Shown here in pieces: positions 29,801 to 39,343 of a stretch of DNA of 39,343 nt. Position 1 is the first letter of the stretch; every line of letters begins with the position of its first letter. The notes below the pieces were generated by a model, which made no database searches, had not been told where the DNA came from, and saw only the letters and a program-made list of their open reading frames with translations. This DNA comes from Phallusia fumigata (lineage: Eukaryota > Chordata > Ascidiacea > Phlebobranchia > Ascidiidae), in assembly GCA_008931825.1 (NCBI GenBank), contig QXVZ01026195.1:1-39343 (forward strand). Reading direction: 5' to 3'. A program made the translations under genes and the position numbers.

Positions 29801-32800
29801 TTGCCGTCTCTGCAAATAGTAATAGCCTCGATTGCTTTTATGCATAATGCTGGTCTGCCAAGCGCTTTTGTGAAGTAAACTGTGGAAATCTGTGATTTGG
29901 CCTAGTTCAAATAGACATGAAGTTCATTTAGAACCTGTTTTTGATTTTTTTGACAAAAAAGTTTTCGGACGAAGTTTGTACCGTTTCTGTGCAAAGCTGA
30001 GAAAAGATTATTTTACAAACTGCACGATGCTTGCTTGCTTCTCCGCTTTAAAACTGGGTGTAAATATGCCTAGCGTTGCTTGGATTGCGGTGTGATGTAC
30101 GTTGTTATGATCCAACGTACTGTTTGCGATTTAAACATGTTTGCCCTTATAATTCTTCGGGTTGCACAGTTTCAGGTATAACATGATCGTTAACGTCTGG
30201 AATAATAACGCACTTTCTTAATTTGAATACCAATTCCCTTGTCCCCAATGTAAAAAATTCCAGGGTCGTTACAACTACAGATTCATCAATTTGACAACAA
30301 CTCTTGTTCTGTAAAATCCTGTCATGGTGTGTTTGCTAGTTGCTACCGTCAATTATTAACTATAGAATACGTGTGATGTATTCAGTGGTTAGCCGTGAAA
30401 CGAAAGTGATGTGCAAGACACATTTTTTACTGCCTTTGTTTGATGGTTGTCTTTGTATTGGTGAAATTCCGTTTTGTGGTGTCACAGACCAATAAACCAT
30501 TGTTAAAAGCAATTTTGAGAACGACACCTAAATTAAAATAGCCTAAACACAGGCCTAACCACGAAAATCGATTTCAGCTCTTCGGCCTATCAGTGTAGCC
30601 TACCGGCGATACCACAACCACATTACTTTCCAACGCCAAACACAGCAAACCTGCTGAGCCCAGATACCAGTCACAAACCTGCCCTGCCTTACCCAGCCTC
30701 TGCAAGAAGATGCGTTAAATTATTCATGCATCGTTCGTCATATAAGGTCGCAGGCAGGAGATGAGGTGGACCGCTGAGACTTAGCCCGCTGCAAATTGGA
30801 GAATAAGTTTGTGGTGGGCCTTAATTTGGGTGGGTGTGTCAAGTGATCTCTGTTGACAGTTGTCTGTGGTGCTCCAAAAAGAAGATGGTATTTGCTGGAC
30901 CGTGATTTTATTTGTTTTGTCACAATAGCATGGTTATGTAGAGGGTATAAGTTTGCTCCAACCCACTTTGGCGTGAATATTTTTTGTTGCTTTACTTTAT
31001 CCCCGTAGGAAGGTGTTTCTCAATATTTTTTTGTACACGAGGCCCAGATAACCTTATAGCTACTCCTTGTTGCCGAAAATGGTGTTGATTCAGACAATGC
31101 GTTTCCAATAAGGATCATAATCACACAGTACAATTTAGGAATGTCTGGGAAATTTAACTCAGTAGCACTACAATATCTAGGTAATCACCGCGATGGCGCC
31201 CAGACAAGCGAGATAGTCGCCAATCACCGCTTCCACGCCGTGATTTCGCTTCATTCGACCTCGATTACATCGGAATCTTTCATTGTTATTTTTGTTTTGC
31301 GCAGAAACAACTTCGTGAGCTCGACAGTGACATCTTGCGGAAGTTCGTGCGCCTTAACGACTGTATTGACGACATGCGCTGGCAACTGGAACAACGCGAA
31401 GCCGACCTCAAACGCACTATGGAACAAGATGATGTCATCACCCTCCAGAATGACGTCATAAACGAGGAAAGCCGCTCAAATCCGTGGGAGGAGGACCTGA
31501 AACGGTTGTCGGAGGGCGAAAATATTGACGACGATGATGACGACATGAAGTTTGTGGCGCCTGTCACCAAAGCAACGACGTCATACGCCACGCTGACGTC
31601 AGTTCGCAGCAGCAAGCCAGGCGTTACGAACAAGTCGTATGCCAACCCGACGTACGGTCATGTTGACGAAAAAGGAGCGATGACAGCAGATAGGTCGAGA
31701 GTTCAACAAGATAAAATCCAACAAGACTTTTACAGGTAAAACTTTTAGATTTAGGTATTTTAAAGTTGGCAACTTTTTATGAACGTGCCGACTAAATTGC
31801 ATCGTCACAACAAACGGCAAAACACAGTGCTAAGACAAATCTTTTGCACATCTCAAAATCATTAGTCGCCGAAATTTGTTGGTCTTACGATTTTCCCAAA
31901 TCTTACTATTTCGATTTTTGCCGGGCCTTTTATCTTTAACTTCAACAGCACAAACTGAACGAAACTTTCTGTAAGAACCTGAAAACTGACAGCGTAACCT
32001 TGTAAAGCAACCTTGCTAGTCTGAACGCCACACAGCTATTGACACCACGTGACGTCGGTAAACTCAATTGACCGTGACGAACTTCGCTCTGGCGTTTGCG
32101 GCTCGTGAGAAGGTGTGCCTTAATATGGCGCTGGCGGTTGAACACTGCTGTGTACTTTTGCTAAAGTAGCAGTTATGCGAACTTCGCGCAGACCTTTTAT
32201 TGAACTGATAGTCAGACTTGGGTAACAGATGCTGTTTCGCACGCTTATTCGGTTTCATGGCATGTATCATCCAAGGTCGCCCTCTGCGAAACTTTCTGTT
32301 TTGTTATGCTGCGCCGAAAAGGTGTCGACAACACAAATAGGTGACCGTTTGATCCGTCTGCCCCATTTGCATTGTCTGAATATTCAAAATCAAACTTATG
32401 GTTTACCAGTTTGTATTGCCGTTTGTTTGCTAAGCAACAACAAGAAGTTTTATTTTTCAAACGTCTACAAAGACGAGATTAACGAATATAGCAGCTTGAT
32501 AGTTTTGTCATTTCGATGGACAAAACTGCATGTTTTTGCTTTTACCATAATGTTACGTGCGGACAAATGCAACGATCTGACGATGCTATAGAATCAACTT
32601 AAGTGTAAAATACTAAATAACAATAAATCGGCGCAGATCTCCCCAGTATCTTTTTCAAACTTTTGTCTTACAGAACCAAACCGCTCAGACCGTCCACCGC
32701 AAGCCAGGTTGCTTATACGACTTACCAGAAACAGCAACAACAACAACAACAAGAGCAAACAAGCAACCAGCAACGTGTCGTTCCCAACCACCGACCCGCC

Positions 32801-33448
32801 TCGGCGTCAAACGCCCCCAAGAAATACGCCACGCGAGCCGTGTCATTCCAATCATCGGGCCGGGACTCGGCGTTTCGACCAATCAGAACCAACCAACCGT
32901 CACGTGACCCGGTGATGCCGTCACGTGACGCAAACCCGAAAAGTGATCGTGTACTTGTAAGGCGTGTGTCGGATTTCCAAAAGCAGCGGGATTATCAAAA
33001 TCTGATCGACTTGTCACGTGTTAGAGGCAGCAACCCGCCAGCTGCGATTCACCCGCAGCAGCAACAACCGCAAAGAACTCAGATGAATGTGCCCGGGTCT
33101 AGAACTTCTACATCATCTATTGCGTCATCTGCGTCATCCAACTCATCAGCCTCGTCCTTTCGCTCCCCCACGCGGCCAGCAGTGGCGCGTAGTAGCAGTC
33201 ACAAGTGGGCGCGATTTGGCTTGGGTAAGTCAAACAAAGCGTCACAGCCTCAAGTGGAAGCTAAGCCTATGGTGCCGCCGCAAAGCCACGTCACGCAGCA
33301 ACAAAAGAGAACAAGTCTCTCTCGCCGCGGCGCCGACGTCATGATTCCACGTGACCAAAACGTCATCACGGTGTCGTATAAGCGCACGACTGCGAACGAC
33401 TCTGTATACAGCTGGATCCAGAGCCAGGATGACGTCACGTATTTGTAA
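17446..33448 (+). CDS. LURAP1: Leucine-rich adaptor protein, LURAP1/LURAP1L ortholog (3 coding exons)
   Basis: Gene-level entry. Joining 17446-17871, 31305-31735 and 32674-33448 gives 543 residues. The core runs from about residue 135 to 174. It reads KLHHLLFEM across the exon 1 end, then KQLRELDSDILRKFVRLNDC and IDDMRWQLEQRE, matching the family's leucine-rich helix (LR..D..IL..L..LN..I..VRW.LE.R). The last seven residues, QDDVTYL, match the family C-terminus (QDDVTFL), a PDZ ligand. In vertebrates LURAP1 (LRAP35a) links the kinase MRCK to MYO18A in lamellar actomyosin and is also reported in NF-kB signalling. The vertebrate protein is about 240 residues; this one is about twice as long through low-complexity insertions. 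Related FAM89 and Dapper helices were considered, but they lack this tail. Confidence 0.88.
21827..22827 (+). repeat. Long duplicated segment, copy 1 (ends at an N)
   Basis: About 1.0 kb, beginning near GTGTCTGTTGATAAATCT and ending TTTGCCCGGCT, followed by the N at 22828. Copy 2 lacks about 40 bp near its start but otherwise differs at only about 15 positions by eye. Open frames inside it are not supported as genes. Confidence 0.92.
22829..23776 (+). repeat. Long duplicated segment, copy 2
   Basis: About 0.95 kb, second copy of 21827-22827, directly after the N. It ends with the same TTTGCCCGGCT, then unique sequence. The pattern matches unmerged haplotype ends in a draft assembly. Confidence 0.92.
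25284..25336. repeat. 12-bp perfect inverted repeat
   Basis: GTTGCAATTGCG at 25284-25295 and CGCAATTGCAAC at 25325-25336, with a 29-nt spacer. Each arm contains the palindrome GCAATTGC. It lies in LURAP1 intron 1. Confidence 0.7.
31305..31735 (+). CDS. LURAP1: LURAP1 coding exon 2
   Basis: The acceptor is TGTTTTGCGCAG and the donor is GTAAAA. It is 431 nt, phase 0 in and phase 2 out, covering residues 143-285. It completes the leucine-rich helix (LRELDSDILRKFVRLNDCID then DMRWQLEQRE), then has an acidic stretch with a run of six Asp (about 217-222). A Thr/Ser/Tyr-rich part follows (ATTSYATLTSVRSSKPGVTN). Confidence 0.9.
31736..32673 (+). other. LURAP1 intron 2, 938 bp
   Basis: Contains an open frame of about 120 codons at 32229-32591 with no recognisable domain and no splice support. 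Otherwise nothing seen. Confidence 0.6.
32674..33448 (+). CDS. LURAP1: LURAP1 coding exon 3, stop codon
   Basis: The acceptor is TTTTGTCTTACAG; the split codon AG|A gives Arg 286. It encodes residues 286-543, ending TAA at 33446-33448. It includes a Gln run from CAA repeats (about residues 304-314), a Ser-rich block (TSTSSIASSASSNSSASSF), SSSHKWARFGLGKSNK and the final QDDVTYL. GC and CpG content are higher than in the flanks. Confidence 0.9.
32728..32760 (+). repeat. CAA-type trinucleotide repeat (poly-Gln)
   Basis: Repeated CAA codons with a few CAG and one GAG inside LURAP1 exon 3. Length is likely variable between alleles. Confidence 0.7.
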
Positions 33449-33692
33449 GATGACGTCAATGTCACTTTTTGCCTCCACATTTTCGCGTATCCATGAATCA
33501 AGCCTTCTTTTATTATTGTCACTTTTGTTTTCTCGTTTGCCAGTGCTCGGCTTATTTATCGTTTATATGTCACCATTGTCATTGTTCTTACCCTTGCTGG
33601 CAGCCAGCGCGCAATGCAAACACACCAAGTACCGCCATATATACATAACTTGGACTATTGTATTGTCTTCTCCTCCTTGTCTTTTTATAAGG

Positions 33693-33698
33693 AATAAA
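33693..33698 (+). terminator. Candidate polyadenylation signal AATAAA of LURAP1
   Basis: The first AATAAA I see downstream of the LURAP1 stop codon, about 245 bases away. Its use is inferred from position only. Confidence 0.4.
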
Positions 33699-35430
33699 TC
33701 ACGACACATTCGAGTACTGTTCTTTAGGTTGTGTTCAAGGCGCGAAACATTTTCCAGAATCACAGACACAATGTATTATAATAGAACAGGATTTGTTGTT
33801 TGAAATTCTTGACATCCATGCCCACTGCTTGTAAGTGATGTTCAGAACAGAAACTTTTCAGTCGGAAGTTGTTTGGGCATACAGTTGAATTTTTTTGTAA
33901 GGCAGTGAGGTTGTTGGGCTTAGCTTGCTTTACAAGTCGAAATGTGGAAGTAAACGATTATTGCATTTCGTTTGTATCCTTTTTGCCCACTTACAAACAA
34001 GATTCTGTAGCTTGATTTTTATTTTTCATTCTGATTCCAGTGGAACATGAATTGGCAAACCTTCTGTTCGAAGGTGACCTCGGACCGAGAATACCTTTTG
34101 GAAATGAGGATTTTTAGTTTGGTTTGCAACAAAGGTAAATCCTAAAGTGGTGGCGTTAATGATGTGCGATATGCGTCTACTTTGTGACATTTTCTCCGCG
34201 CCAGTGCTAACAAAACGAAATTAAATGCAGAAAATGCTCTTCCCCTATAACAAAATGATAAAATGGCGAATAGGATAATAAATAGCAAGGAGTTGGCGAC
34301 CAAACGCCCTGTATCAGGTTTCTTCTAATTTTAGTGACAAAAACTAAATCAAAATTGTCTGTCTCTTGTCTGGGGTTCTGTAGGAGGTAAAAGCCAAGCT
34401 GTAGTTTCAAGATGGAATATTAAAACAAATCCTCTAAGACTATTTTTTAAATTTTGACCACCCAAATCCAAAAATAAACCTTGCTTTTTGAAAATCGTGA
34501 CAAAATATTTATTTCCGATTCCGCTTTAACCCGATTAAGGCTGAAATATTTCGACGAGAAGCCGAATTATTCCTGACATTTTTGGTGTTTACAAAGTGTT
34601 TTTATAAATTCTAAACACATTATAAAATGTACAGACATTGGGAAATGCTGCATTTTTTTAACACAAGTTCTGTATTGTTTCGGTGGAAATTCTGAAACGA
34701 TCGTGTATGGTACAAAAAACGTTATGGCTATACATGTTCGCTACAGTACATACTATTGTACCATGTAAGGTACATACTGTCGACCACCTGCGCCAAAACA
34801 ATAAGAAATCAGAGACATGGTATTTAATTACAAGGTGGCTAGAAAAATATTCCTTTCGTTTGCTCAGCCTTTAATTATTAGTTGGAGCAACAGTCTAATA
34901 AAATTCCAACGGCAGCTATCGCAAACCCGCTTGCAGTTTGTCTCTAATTTGGAGGTCTAGTAAAAACCTTGATCTTTATTTCTGTAAAAAGTTGCCATAA
35001 AATCGCAGCACTTATTGTATACTATACACGTTTAATATAGGCCAACAAATGTAAACAAATAAACCAGTGACGCAAAAGCTTAAGTGCAAACGAAAAATAG
35101 ATTCACACTTCTTTATCTTGTAGATATCACCAAAAAACTAATTTATTATTCCAATAAACCAACGCCAATACATTATTTACAATTCTTGAATCGTTATTGG
35201 TCAATTCAGTAAGCATCTTTTGCTCTTTTTCACTCGTTCTTACTTATCCAATCGGTAGCGGGCGCATGTATTATTGCGCGGCTCGTGTGTAATATCCATA
35301 TGTTCACGAAAAAATCCTTTCTTCTGTTATTTGGAAATAGGCAAATATAATCTAAAGTTTCAATGCTCGACATTCTGTGTGCATTTCCTATTTTCCACGC
35401 AGCCGAAATAAAACACCGTTGATGGGCATT

Positions 35431-35740
35431 GGAAAAATTTATGGATATTTATTTGAAAATTATAATTTTCATGAAAAAACTCACCAAAACCCGATTGAAA
35501 AATTACTTTCTATTTGTCAACATGTTGGAAATGAATGCCGTTGTTCCGATTTCTCCTTTTTGCAATTAACAAACTAAAAACCTCAGCCTAGTTAAACACG
35601 TTTATTTGGAAAACTACCAGTCCCCGCATAGTCGTTTTGTTTTGTCTTGGGTGAGGTTGGAAATGACTACTGTACCAAACATTTAAAATACGGTTCCGGT
35701 TTTCCCCTGTGGTAACACAAGCTGGGTTGCGCAAAAGCTA
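35431..35740 (+). repeat. Diverged dispersed repeat, copy 1
   Basis: Shares order and scattered identity with 36262-36620: a CACCAAAACCC block near the start and an exact CAAGCTGGGTTGCGCAA at 35718-35734. The family is not identified. Confidence 0.5.
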
Positions 35741-36261
35741 GAGGACGAAATTCTGACGCAACGCTTCCAACATTTTGACATTCCCACCTATTGTTTGATT
35801 GCGCTCTCGTACACAAGCATAACAATGAAAATCCTTTTTCGTTCCACCAGTGCTTTCCCTTCTTTCGAATTGTCTCTTGTATATGTACACTTTGTGGATA
35901 TCTTTTTTTTCTGTATAGTGTTTACCCCCTCACTGAGTTATGTTAGGTGGGGCTAGAAGCGAAAAAGGAAGCCTAATCCAATGCGGCTTTATTTAAATTT
36001 TTGCGCATAGTCAAGCAGTTGTGAGGTAATGCACGAAAGGTGACGTCAGATGTAATTGTACATATTTGCCCATGTTTAACAATGTTGTTTTTCGTGATGG
36101 ATAAGTCCAAATCAGCTCGTGCAAGTGCAAACAAAGAGCGTAGAAGCGTCACCGCAATAATAGATGAGTAAGATTTGTACTTGCTATAATTATTCCCCTA
36201 ATTAAAAAAGGAGCAGGCTGCAGTCTCTACGTGTGATCGAAATTCGGATTAACTCTTTTGA

Positions 36262-36620
36262 AAAATGTTAAACGTGGAATATTTCTGTAAAAATCGCACC
36301 AAAACCCCGTTAGAAAATGACTTTATTGTTTGGTCTTTAATTTGGCTTAAATGTTCAGTATCGACCCACGACAAGAAAATAGTAATGTTTCTCATTTGAA
36401 GCGTTGTTTTGTCGCAACACATTGCAAATAGAATAATTAAACACATGAATTCGAAAAATTAACAAGAGTGCCTTGCATCGATGTTCTTTTTCATTATCCT
36501 GTCGATAAAGAAGTACTGGTAGGGAAATGGTAAGGTAGGAAATGTTCTTTACGCGCAAACAATTAACATACAGTTCCGCTTTTTCCTTGTAACCCAAGCT
36601 GGGTTGCGCAATAGCTTTCG
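36262..36620 (+). repeat. Diverged dispersed repeat, copy 2
   Basis: Counterpart of 35431-35740 in the same orientation, with CAAGCTGGGTTGCGCAA at 36595-36611 and the same preceding GTTCCG(G/C)TTTT block. It is strongly diverged, so an old duplication or a dispersed element. Confidence 0.5.
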
Positions 36621-36949
36621 ACTCAACACTTGTCAGGCTTTGTTTCACTATGATGATGCAATTTTTTATTCCATTCGCAATGAGTTTCTTGTTTTTCCAA
36701 AATTCTAGTCTATAGTCTAGTACATGCAATTTTAGTTTTGATAGAAGCGTTTTTCAGAATGTAAAGGTGAATTTTTACTTTTGGAGCAATTGTCCACAAT
36801 TTGGCTGATGTTGGTTTTTCGGATGATTTTTCCAAAACGTTTCACTCTGTTTTTTTTGTTTTCTTTTTTCTTGTACTCCACTTTAGCATGTCAATGCAGT
36901 TTTGGTGTAACTGTTTTAAGCATTTTATAAAACTCACAAAGCTGGTAGA

Positions 36950-37380
36950 TATGACGGTGTGTCACCTGTTTCGATTAAACCCATAGCACCATGTGGTTAC
37001 TCCGCTAGCTTGTAGACAGGGTTATGGTAGTGTGTCATCTGTGATGATTGACTCCATAACCCCAGTGGTTATCCAGATAGCTCCCGAAAATGGGTCAAAC
37101 TAATAAACACTATCCGAATGGGCTAATATTTGCACAGTTTGTAGAGCATGCAGCCAAGGTGGCCCCGGCAGTTATCCTGCTCGGCCCCTAAAAATGGGTC
37201 AAGTTCTTAAATAATTCCCGAATTGGATAAAAGTTTGACAATTTGTGTCATATAATATTGTGTATCGATTTGTTTATTTAATCCCAAAGCTCCTAAGCTA
37301 TGAAGCCCACTAACCCACAAAACGGGTAAAAGTGTTAAACAATGCCGGAACTGATAAAAATTTAAATGAATGCATAATCT
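36950..37380 (+). repeat. Degenerate minisatellite
   Basis: Two related blocks contain GTGTGTCA(C/T)CTGT ... CCATA ... GTGGTTA (36955 and 37029). Three blocks contain A(C/A)GGGT(C/A)AA ... CCG(A/G)A followed by TAA and an A/T-rich stretch (around 37088, 37194 and 37322). The period is irregular, roughly 75 to 130 bp. This is typical of old tandem arrays. Confidence 0.55.
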
Positions 37381-37930
37381 ACAATGTGGTCCAAAGTAAA
37401 ATAATGCAATGAAATCCTGTCATTTTAAAATTAATTGATAATGTTTGTAAAATGACAATATTGTGAAACCTGCACTATTGTAGTTTTATTTGGATACTTA
37501 GCGTCTCACGTGGCAGGTGAAGCAACGAACGAACCTGCACAGAACGGGCTTTCATTTAAGCTTTCTAGGGTTTAGTCACGAACCTTGACGAAGCAGGAGA
37601 CTTTTACAAAATGGTTTGGACAGGTTTGTGCGATGACATATTCACTTTATATGTTTTTATCAAAATTTATCATTATGAAAACACTCGGGTACTCTTGCAA
37701 ACAAAATAAAATGATTTAAGATCTTTGGAGATATTTTTCAGAAATGTTTAGAAACTGATGAGATAAAATCACAATGCAAAAACAACAAAATCCAATACGA
37801 TATTTTCGTTTCACAGATATTTGTTTAGGTATTTGTTGACAATCTCAGGTTAACTAAACTAACGAAACAACAGATATTTTCCAAGCGAAAATCGATTTCA
37901 GTAATTGCACATCGGTTATCTTTTTCAAAG

Positions 37931-37951
37931 TATGAGACAATGTTTGGGCAG
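37931..37951 (+). CDS. Candidate mini-exon or first exon of right-edge gene
   Basis: Either a 21-nt phase-0 exon (YETMFGQ) between a TCTTTTTCAAAG acceptor and a GTAAGT donor, or a first exon starting at ATG 37940 (MFGQ). Its outgoing phase fits the exon at 38107. Support comes from splice sites only. Confidence 0.3.
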
Positions 37952-38106
37952 GTAAGTACACTTAAGATTATGCGACTGATTTAAAGTAAACACAGTCGGT
38001 ATTTGATAAATAGGGAGTACCTGCTCTAACTTTAAACCTTTTTTATATTTTGAATTATTAAATATTATTTGTAAATTTTTAATGCTTGATTTCCCGTACA
38101 TTAAAG

Positions 38107-38184
38107 ACACAAAGGACTACTGTCAGCAGTGTTTCATGCGTCCGGCAATGGGATGGACAGTTGCTTAACAACGGATCCCCTACA
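38107..38184 (+). CDS. Right-edge gene, exon
   Basis: The acceptor is TACATTAAAG and the donor is GTAAGT; 78 nt, phase 0-0. It encodes TTVSSVSCVRQWDGQLLNNG then SPT. No family is recognised. The frame is chosen because it alone joins openly to the next exon. Confidence 0.5.
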
Positions 38185-38781
38185 GTAAGTCCACAATAAA
38201 TAACATGATAAAACGTGAACATTTTAGATATGTACGCTCAATACCAGGTCAACTGCTACCTTCTTCAAACAGCAATGTCTACATCCACGAACACAAAATT
38301 GAGTGTATACGACGTCACACAACACCAAAAGGCGTTTTAACGCAACACATGTTCCTGTTCAACGCTGTTATTTCTCCCGTACAACGTCCTTCCAGTGTAT
38401 ACTAGCGATTTACACAAGCAATTAAATTTTGCAAATTGGAACGAAAATAAATATGGTACGGGTACACACGAGTTACGATATACAACGCGTAAATGTTTTA
38501 ATGATGTTTGGCAACAGAAAAACGCGGCATTTACACTGAAATAAATCTTGCTCAATCTTTTAGGGCGCCATAAAATAAAATTTACTTGGACATTACTCAG
38601 TTCAGGATAGCTAAGGTTTTGAAACCGTGGAACTGACCGAAGAGCCACATTGTGCAGTTTTTTGCGTCCTGTGATTATATACATGCAGTTATTTTTTATG
38701 CGTGCACAATCTATTAATTTGAACGGTTTTAAAGTGTTTTTAAATAGTATAAGTGATTCACCAACGTTTATGTGTTTTCAG
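38185..38781 (+). other. Intron, 597 bp
   Basis: Intron of the right-edge gene. Open frames at 38205-38405 and, on the minus strand, 38337-38684 have no coding support. Confidence 0.4.
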
Positions 38782-38871
38782 GCTAGAGGGGACGCTTATC
38801 ACGCAGTGATGCCTGCTCCAAATACACAAATAACTGACCCAAAGTGTCCGACATTGTCTGTAAACATCTTG
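38782..38871 (+). CDS. Right-edge gene, exon
   Basis: The acceptor is TGTGTTTTCAG and the donor is GTAAGT; 90 nt, phase 0-0. It encodes ARGDAYHAVMPAPNTQITDP then KCPTLSVNIL. Both splice sites are strong. Function not recognised. Confidence 0.6.
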
Positions 38872-39175
38872 GTAAGTGTAACAATCTAGGAATGAGCTCC
38901 CGGTGTTTGCTGCATTGGATTTATTTTTAGGTGGAAGTAAGAATTCCCCAACAACTATTGATGAAAAAAGCTTTGAAGTTTTCTTATATTTTTCAAACAA
39001 TTTCTTAATCTTTATTAATAAAACTGCAACTGTAAAACAAATGTATACATATATATATGTATGATTTTATTTATAAAACGCTTTAACTTAATTAAGTTTT
39101 GCTGATTTTTTTGCTTATCGTTATATTCTGTTCAACAGCAAAATATATATTCTTGTTAAATTTTTTTTGTTAAAG

Positions 39176-39316
39176 ATGTTTGTCCAACAAACCACTACCT
39201 TGTGTTGTAACGAGTCAATGCGCAAGTCCTCTGGTGACATGAATCAACTAGTACGGACACTAAAAGGAATTGGACTTTATTCCGTGCAACAATTGGCTTT
39301 TCGTGGCATATGCGTG
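39176..39316 (+). CDS. Right-edge gene, exon (gene continues beyond window)
   Basis: The acceptor is TTTTGTTAAAG and the donor is GTAAGA; 141 nt, phase 0-0. It encodes MFVQQTTTLCCNESMRKSSG then DMNQLVRTLKGIGLYSVQQL and AFRGICV. The protein looks globular, with several Cys, and is unrecognised. The donor near the window end shows that more exons follow. Confidence 0.6.
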
Positions 39317-39343
39317 GTAAGACTAAATTTGTAAAATATTTTG

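Larger units (their letters stand above)
17872..31304 (+). other. LURAP1 intron 1, 13.4 kb
   Basis: Very long compared with other introns here. It holds the N-centred duplication (21827-23776), a 12-bp inverted repeat at 25284 and several GC-richer islands (roughly 19680-20100, 20580-20900, 24860-25100, 28100-28420). Open frames of 60 to 120 codons occur on both strands, but none has a domain, conserved feel or convincing splice sites. It is a likely home for cis-regulatory elements. Confidence 0.6.
33700..37930. other. Intergenic, gene-poor, with diverged repeats
   Basis: Mostly AT-rich. It holds the related segments at 35431-35740 and 36262-36620 and the degenerate minisatellite at 36950-37380. 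A TGACGTCA octamer is at 36041. No exon is supported. Confidence 0.45.

Noticed and set aside
32229..32591. 120-codon open frame in LURAP1 intron 2
   Set aside because: No domain, no splice sites matching the exon phases, and AT-rich codon use unlike LURAP1.
17446..33448. FAM89 or Dapper (DACT) identity for the LURAP1 gene
   Set aside because: Both share a similar leucine-rich helix, but the RW-x-LE-x-R helix end and the QDDVTYL C-terminus fit LURAP1/LURAP1L better.
34745..34790. TGTACC/GGTACA palindromic stretch
   Set aside because: Only a 6-bp stem; no evidence of a transposon end or RNA gene.

Overview
This is a eukaryotic, animal-type window. It has many short exons with GT..AG introns, AT-rich non-coding DNA and extracellular modules (CCP/sushi, C-type lectin, WAP-like, zona pellucida). 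Compact introns and two near-identical duplications, each meeting at a single N, fit a draft assembly of a highly heterozygous marine invertebrate. A solitary ascidian such as Ciona is my best guess (inference; no species marker is visible).

Layout. (1) 215-11233, + strand: the 3' part of a gene for a large type I membrane protein. The order is eight CCP modules, a C-type lectin domain, a half lectin domain with an RRKR site, two WAP-like modules, a linker, a Cys-rich module, a ZP domain, an RTKR site, one membrane helix and a short tail. The 5' end lies left of the window. Six of the CCPs are three tandem copies of one two-exon unit. (2) 12112-14095, + strand: three tentative phase-compatible exons that may form the end of a MAM-like gene. 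(3) 14331-14786: a duplication of about 227 bp around an N. (4) 17446-33448, + strand: an ortholog of the leucine-rich adaptor LURAP1/LURAP1L in three coding exons. Its core helix and its C-terminal QDDVTYL tail are recognisable. Intron 1 is 13.4 kb and contains the second N-centred duplication (21827-23776). (5) 33449-37900: gene-poor DNA with diverged repeats and a degenerate minisatellite. (6) 37931-39316, + strand: the first visible exons of an unrecognised gene that runs off the right edge.

How the parts relate. The first gene joins complement-control, lectin and egg-coat-type (ZP) modules in one membrane protein with two predicted furin sites. That suggests a cell-surface or egg-coat recognition molecule, but function is inferred only from domains. 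LURAP1 is a cytoplasmic adaptor for actomyosin and has no evident link to it. I saw no tRNA, rRNA, known miRNA hairpin, CRISPR array or intact transposon.
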